DNA of 64,000 nucleotides from CAIWHR01 sp963734575. GTDB lineage: Bacteria > Pseudomonadota > Gammaproteobacteria > Burkholderiales > Casimicrobiaceae. The stretch covers positions 62,001 to 126,000 of the forward strand of contig CAVTHT010000008.1 in assembly GCA_963734575.1 (NCBI GenBank), in the 5' to 3' direction. The notes beneath the pieces are model-generated. The model was not told the DNA's origin. It worked only from the letters and a program-made list of their open reading frames with translations, and did no database searches. Below, one piece after another: positions 63,788 to 64,000 of this stretch (within the stretch, counting starts at the first letter, position 1; every line of letters begins with the position of its first letter). The position numbers were made by a program, and so were the translations under genes.

Positions 63788-64000
63788 TCACACCTCCGTT
63801 GTGCGGGGTCGCGCTGCGCGTTCCTTGACAGTTGCTAAGGTCTGCCTACGTGCCACGGCAAGCGGCTCGCTGGCGGCCGCGTTGCGCGGCGTACGGCCGT
63901 CGATCTGCCACTTCCGCAGGCGGGCGGTATCGGCGACGGTCACGACGCGGCCACGCACGGTCAACAGGTCCGCGGCCGAGAGCTCGCGCAGCACCCGCGA
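63788..64000 (-). CDS. Crp/Fnr-family regulator, C-terminal part (cut by window edge)
   Basis: The reading is open from the right edge to a stop at 63788. SRVLRELSAADLLTVRGRVVTVADTARLRKW (seen in parts) is the end of a Crp-type helix-turn-helix: the recognition helix ends SRVLREL, then the wing LLTVRGRVVTV. The remaining 40 residues (RTPRNAAASEPLAVARRQT) look less conserved, so the true stop may be earlier if a base error is present. The effector domain is outside the window. Confidence 0.65.
   Translation of the reverse strand, partial: SRVLRELSAADLLTVRGRVVTVADTARLRKWQIDGRTPRNAAASEPLAVARRQTLATVKERAARPRTTEV

Noticed and set aside
1..64000. Transfer RNA genes, ribosomal RNA genes, insertion sequences and prophage
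   Set aside because: I looked for cloverleaf arms with CCA ends, conserved rRNA stretches, transposase or integrase motifs and phage structural genes on both strands and found none I could support.

Overview
The window is about 64 kb of very GC-rich DNA, dense with genes, from what looks like a betaproteobacterium, probably Burkholderiales or a close relative. The signs are a phaC-phaA-phaB operon with phaP and phaR, a Bug-family solute-binding protein, the neighbourhoods bamD / rluD-pgeF and lolC-lolD / recJ, a YejABEF-type peptide importer, a STAS-MlaE operon and a cyanide-insensitive-type bd oxidase. No tRNA, rRNA, CRISPR array, insertion sequence or prophage gene was seen.

Layout. 1-2489 (-): type II secretion gspD then gspE (cut by the window edge). 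2728-4616 (+): DUF6249-like membrane protein, ECF sigma factor and a small membrane protein, ending at a strong hairpin. 4713-10313 (-): exbB-exbD-exbD-tonB next to a TonB-dependent receptor. 10467-14440 (+): two GNAT acetyltransferases and a TldD/TldE pair. 14510-22173 (-): peptide ABC importer with two tandem solute-binding proteins. 22321-23971 (+): AlkA-like glycosylase and an SrkA-like kinase. 23978-25931 (-): lolC-lolD. 26269-28979 (+): COG4255-like protein and recJ. 29215-32694 (+): FabG-like reductase, a secreted protein and a DinG/YoaA-type helicase. 32710-33552 (-): bamD, followed upstream by a 60-bp tandem repeat. 33598-36433 (+): rluD, pgeF and a ZIP transporter. 36686-40571 (+): phaC-phaA-phaB and a terminator. 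40700-49999: an accessory block (Mut7-C protein, Bug protein, a coupled minus-strand operon methyltransferase / GNAT / asparagine synthetase / Mur-ligase-like, and two plus-strand membrane proteins). 50206-51588: divergent phaP and phaR with a clear operator region. 51703-53094 (+): rimO. 53108-59207 (-): cydA-cydB followed by a STAS-MlaE / MlaF / MCE / lipoprotein lipid transporter. 59311-62936 (+): nucleoside-type ABC importer. 63023-64000 (-): DUF6448-like secreted protein and the end of a Crp/Fnr regulator.

Many conserved genes (rimO, cydA, phaC, phaA, phaP, phaR, tldD, the TonB receptor and others) are broken into two or more frames. Wherever I could work out the expected reading, one extra base, usually a C or G, restores the frame. 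No break needed a missing base. I therefore treat these as sequence errors of insertion type and annotate each gene across its breaks; exact protein lengths near the breaks are inferred.

How the genes fit together: the PHA genes make and package polyhydroxybutyrate, with PhaR controlling phaP and, from a shared operator motif, perhaps the reductase at 29215. Several loci serve the envelope: T2SS, TonB-Exb, BamD, Lol, MCE/Mla and PgeF. The least explained part is the 42.3-50.0 kb block, which combines an amidotransferase-type asparagine synthetase with a Mur-ligase-like enzyme carrying a C-terminal four-cysteine motif. It is the best candidate here for an undescribed system.
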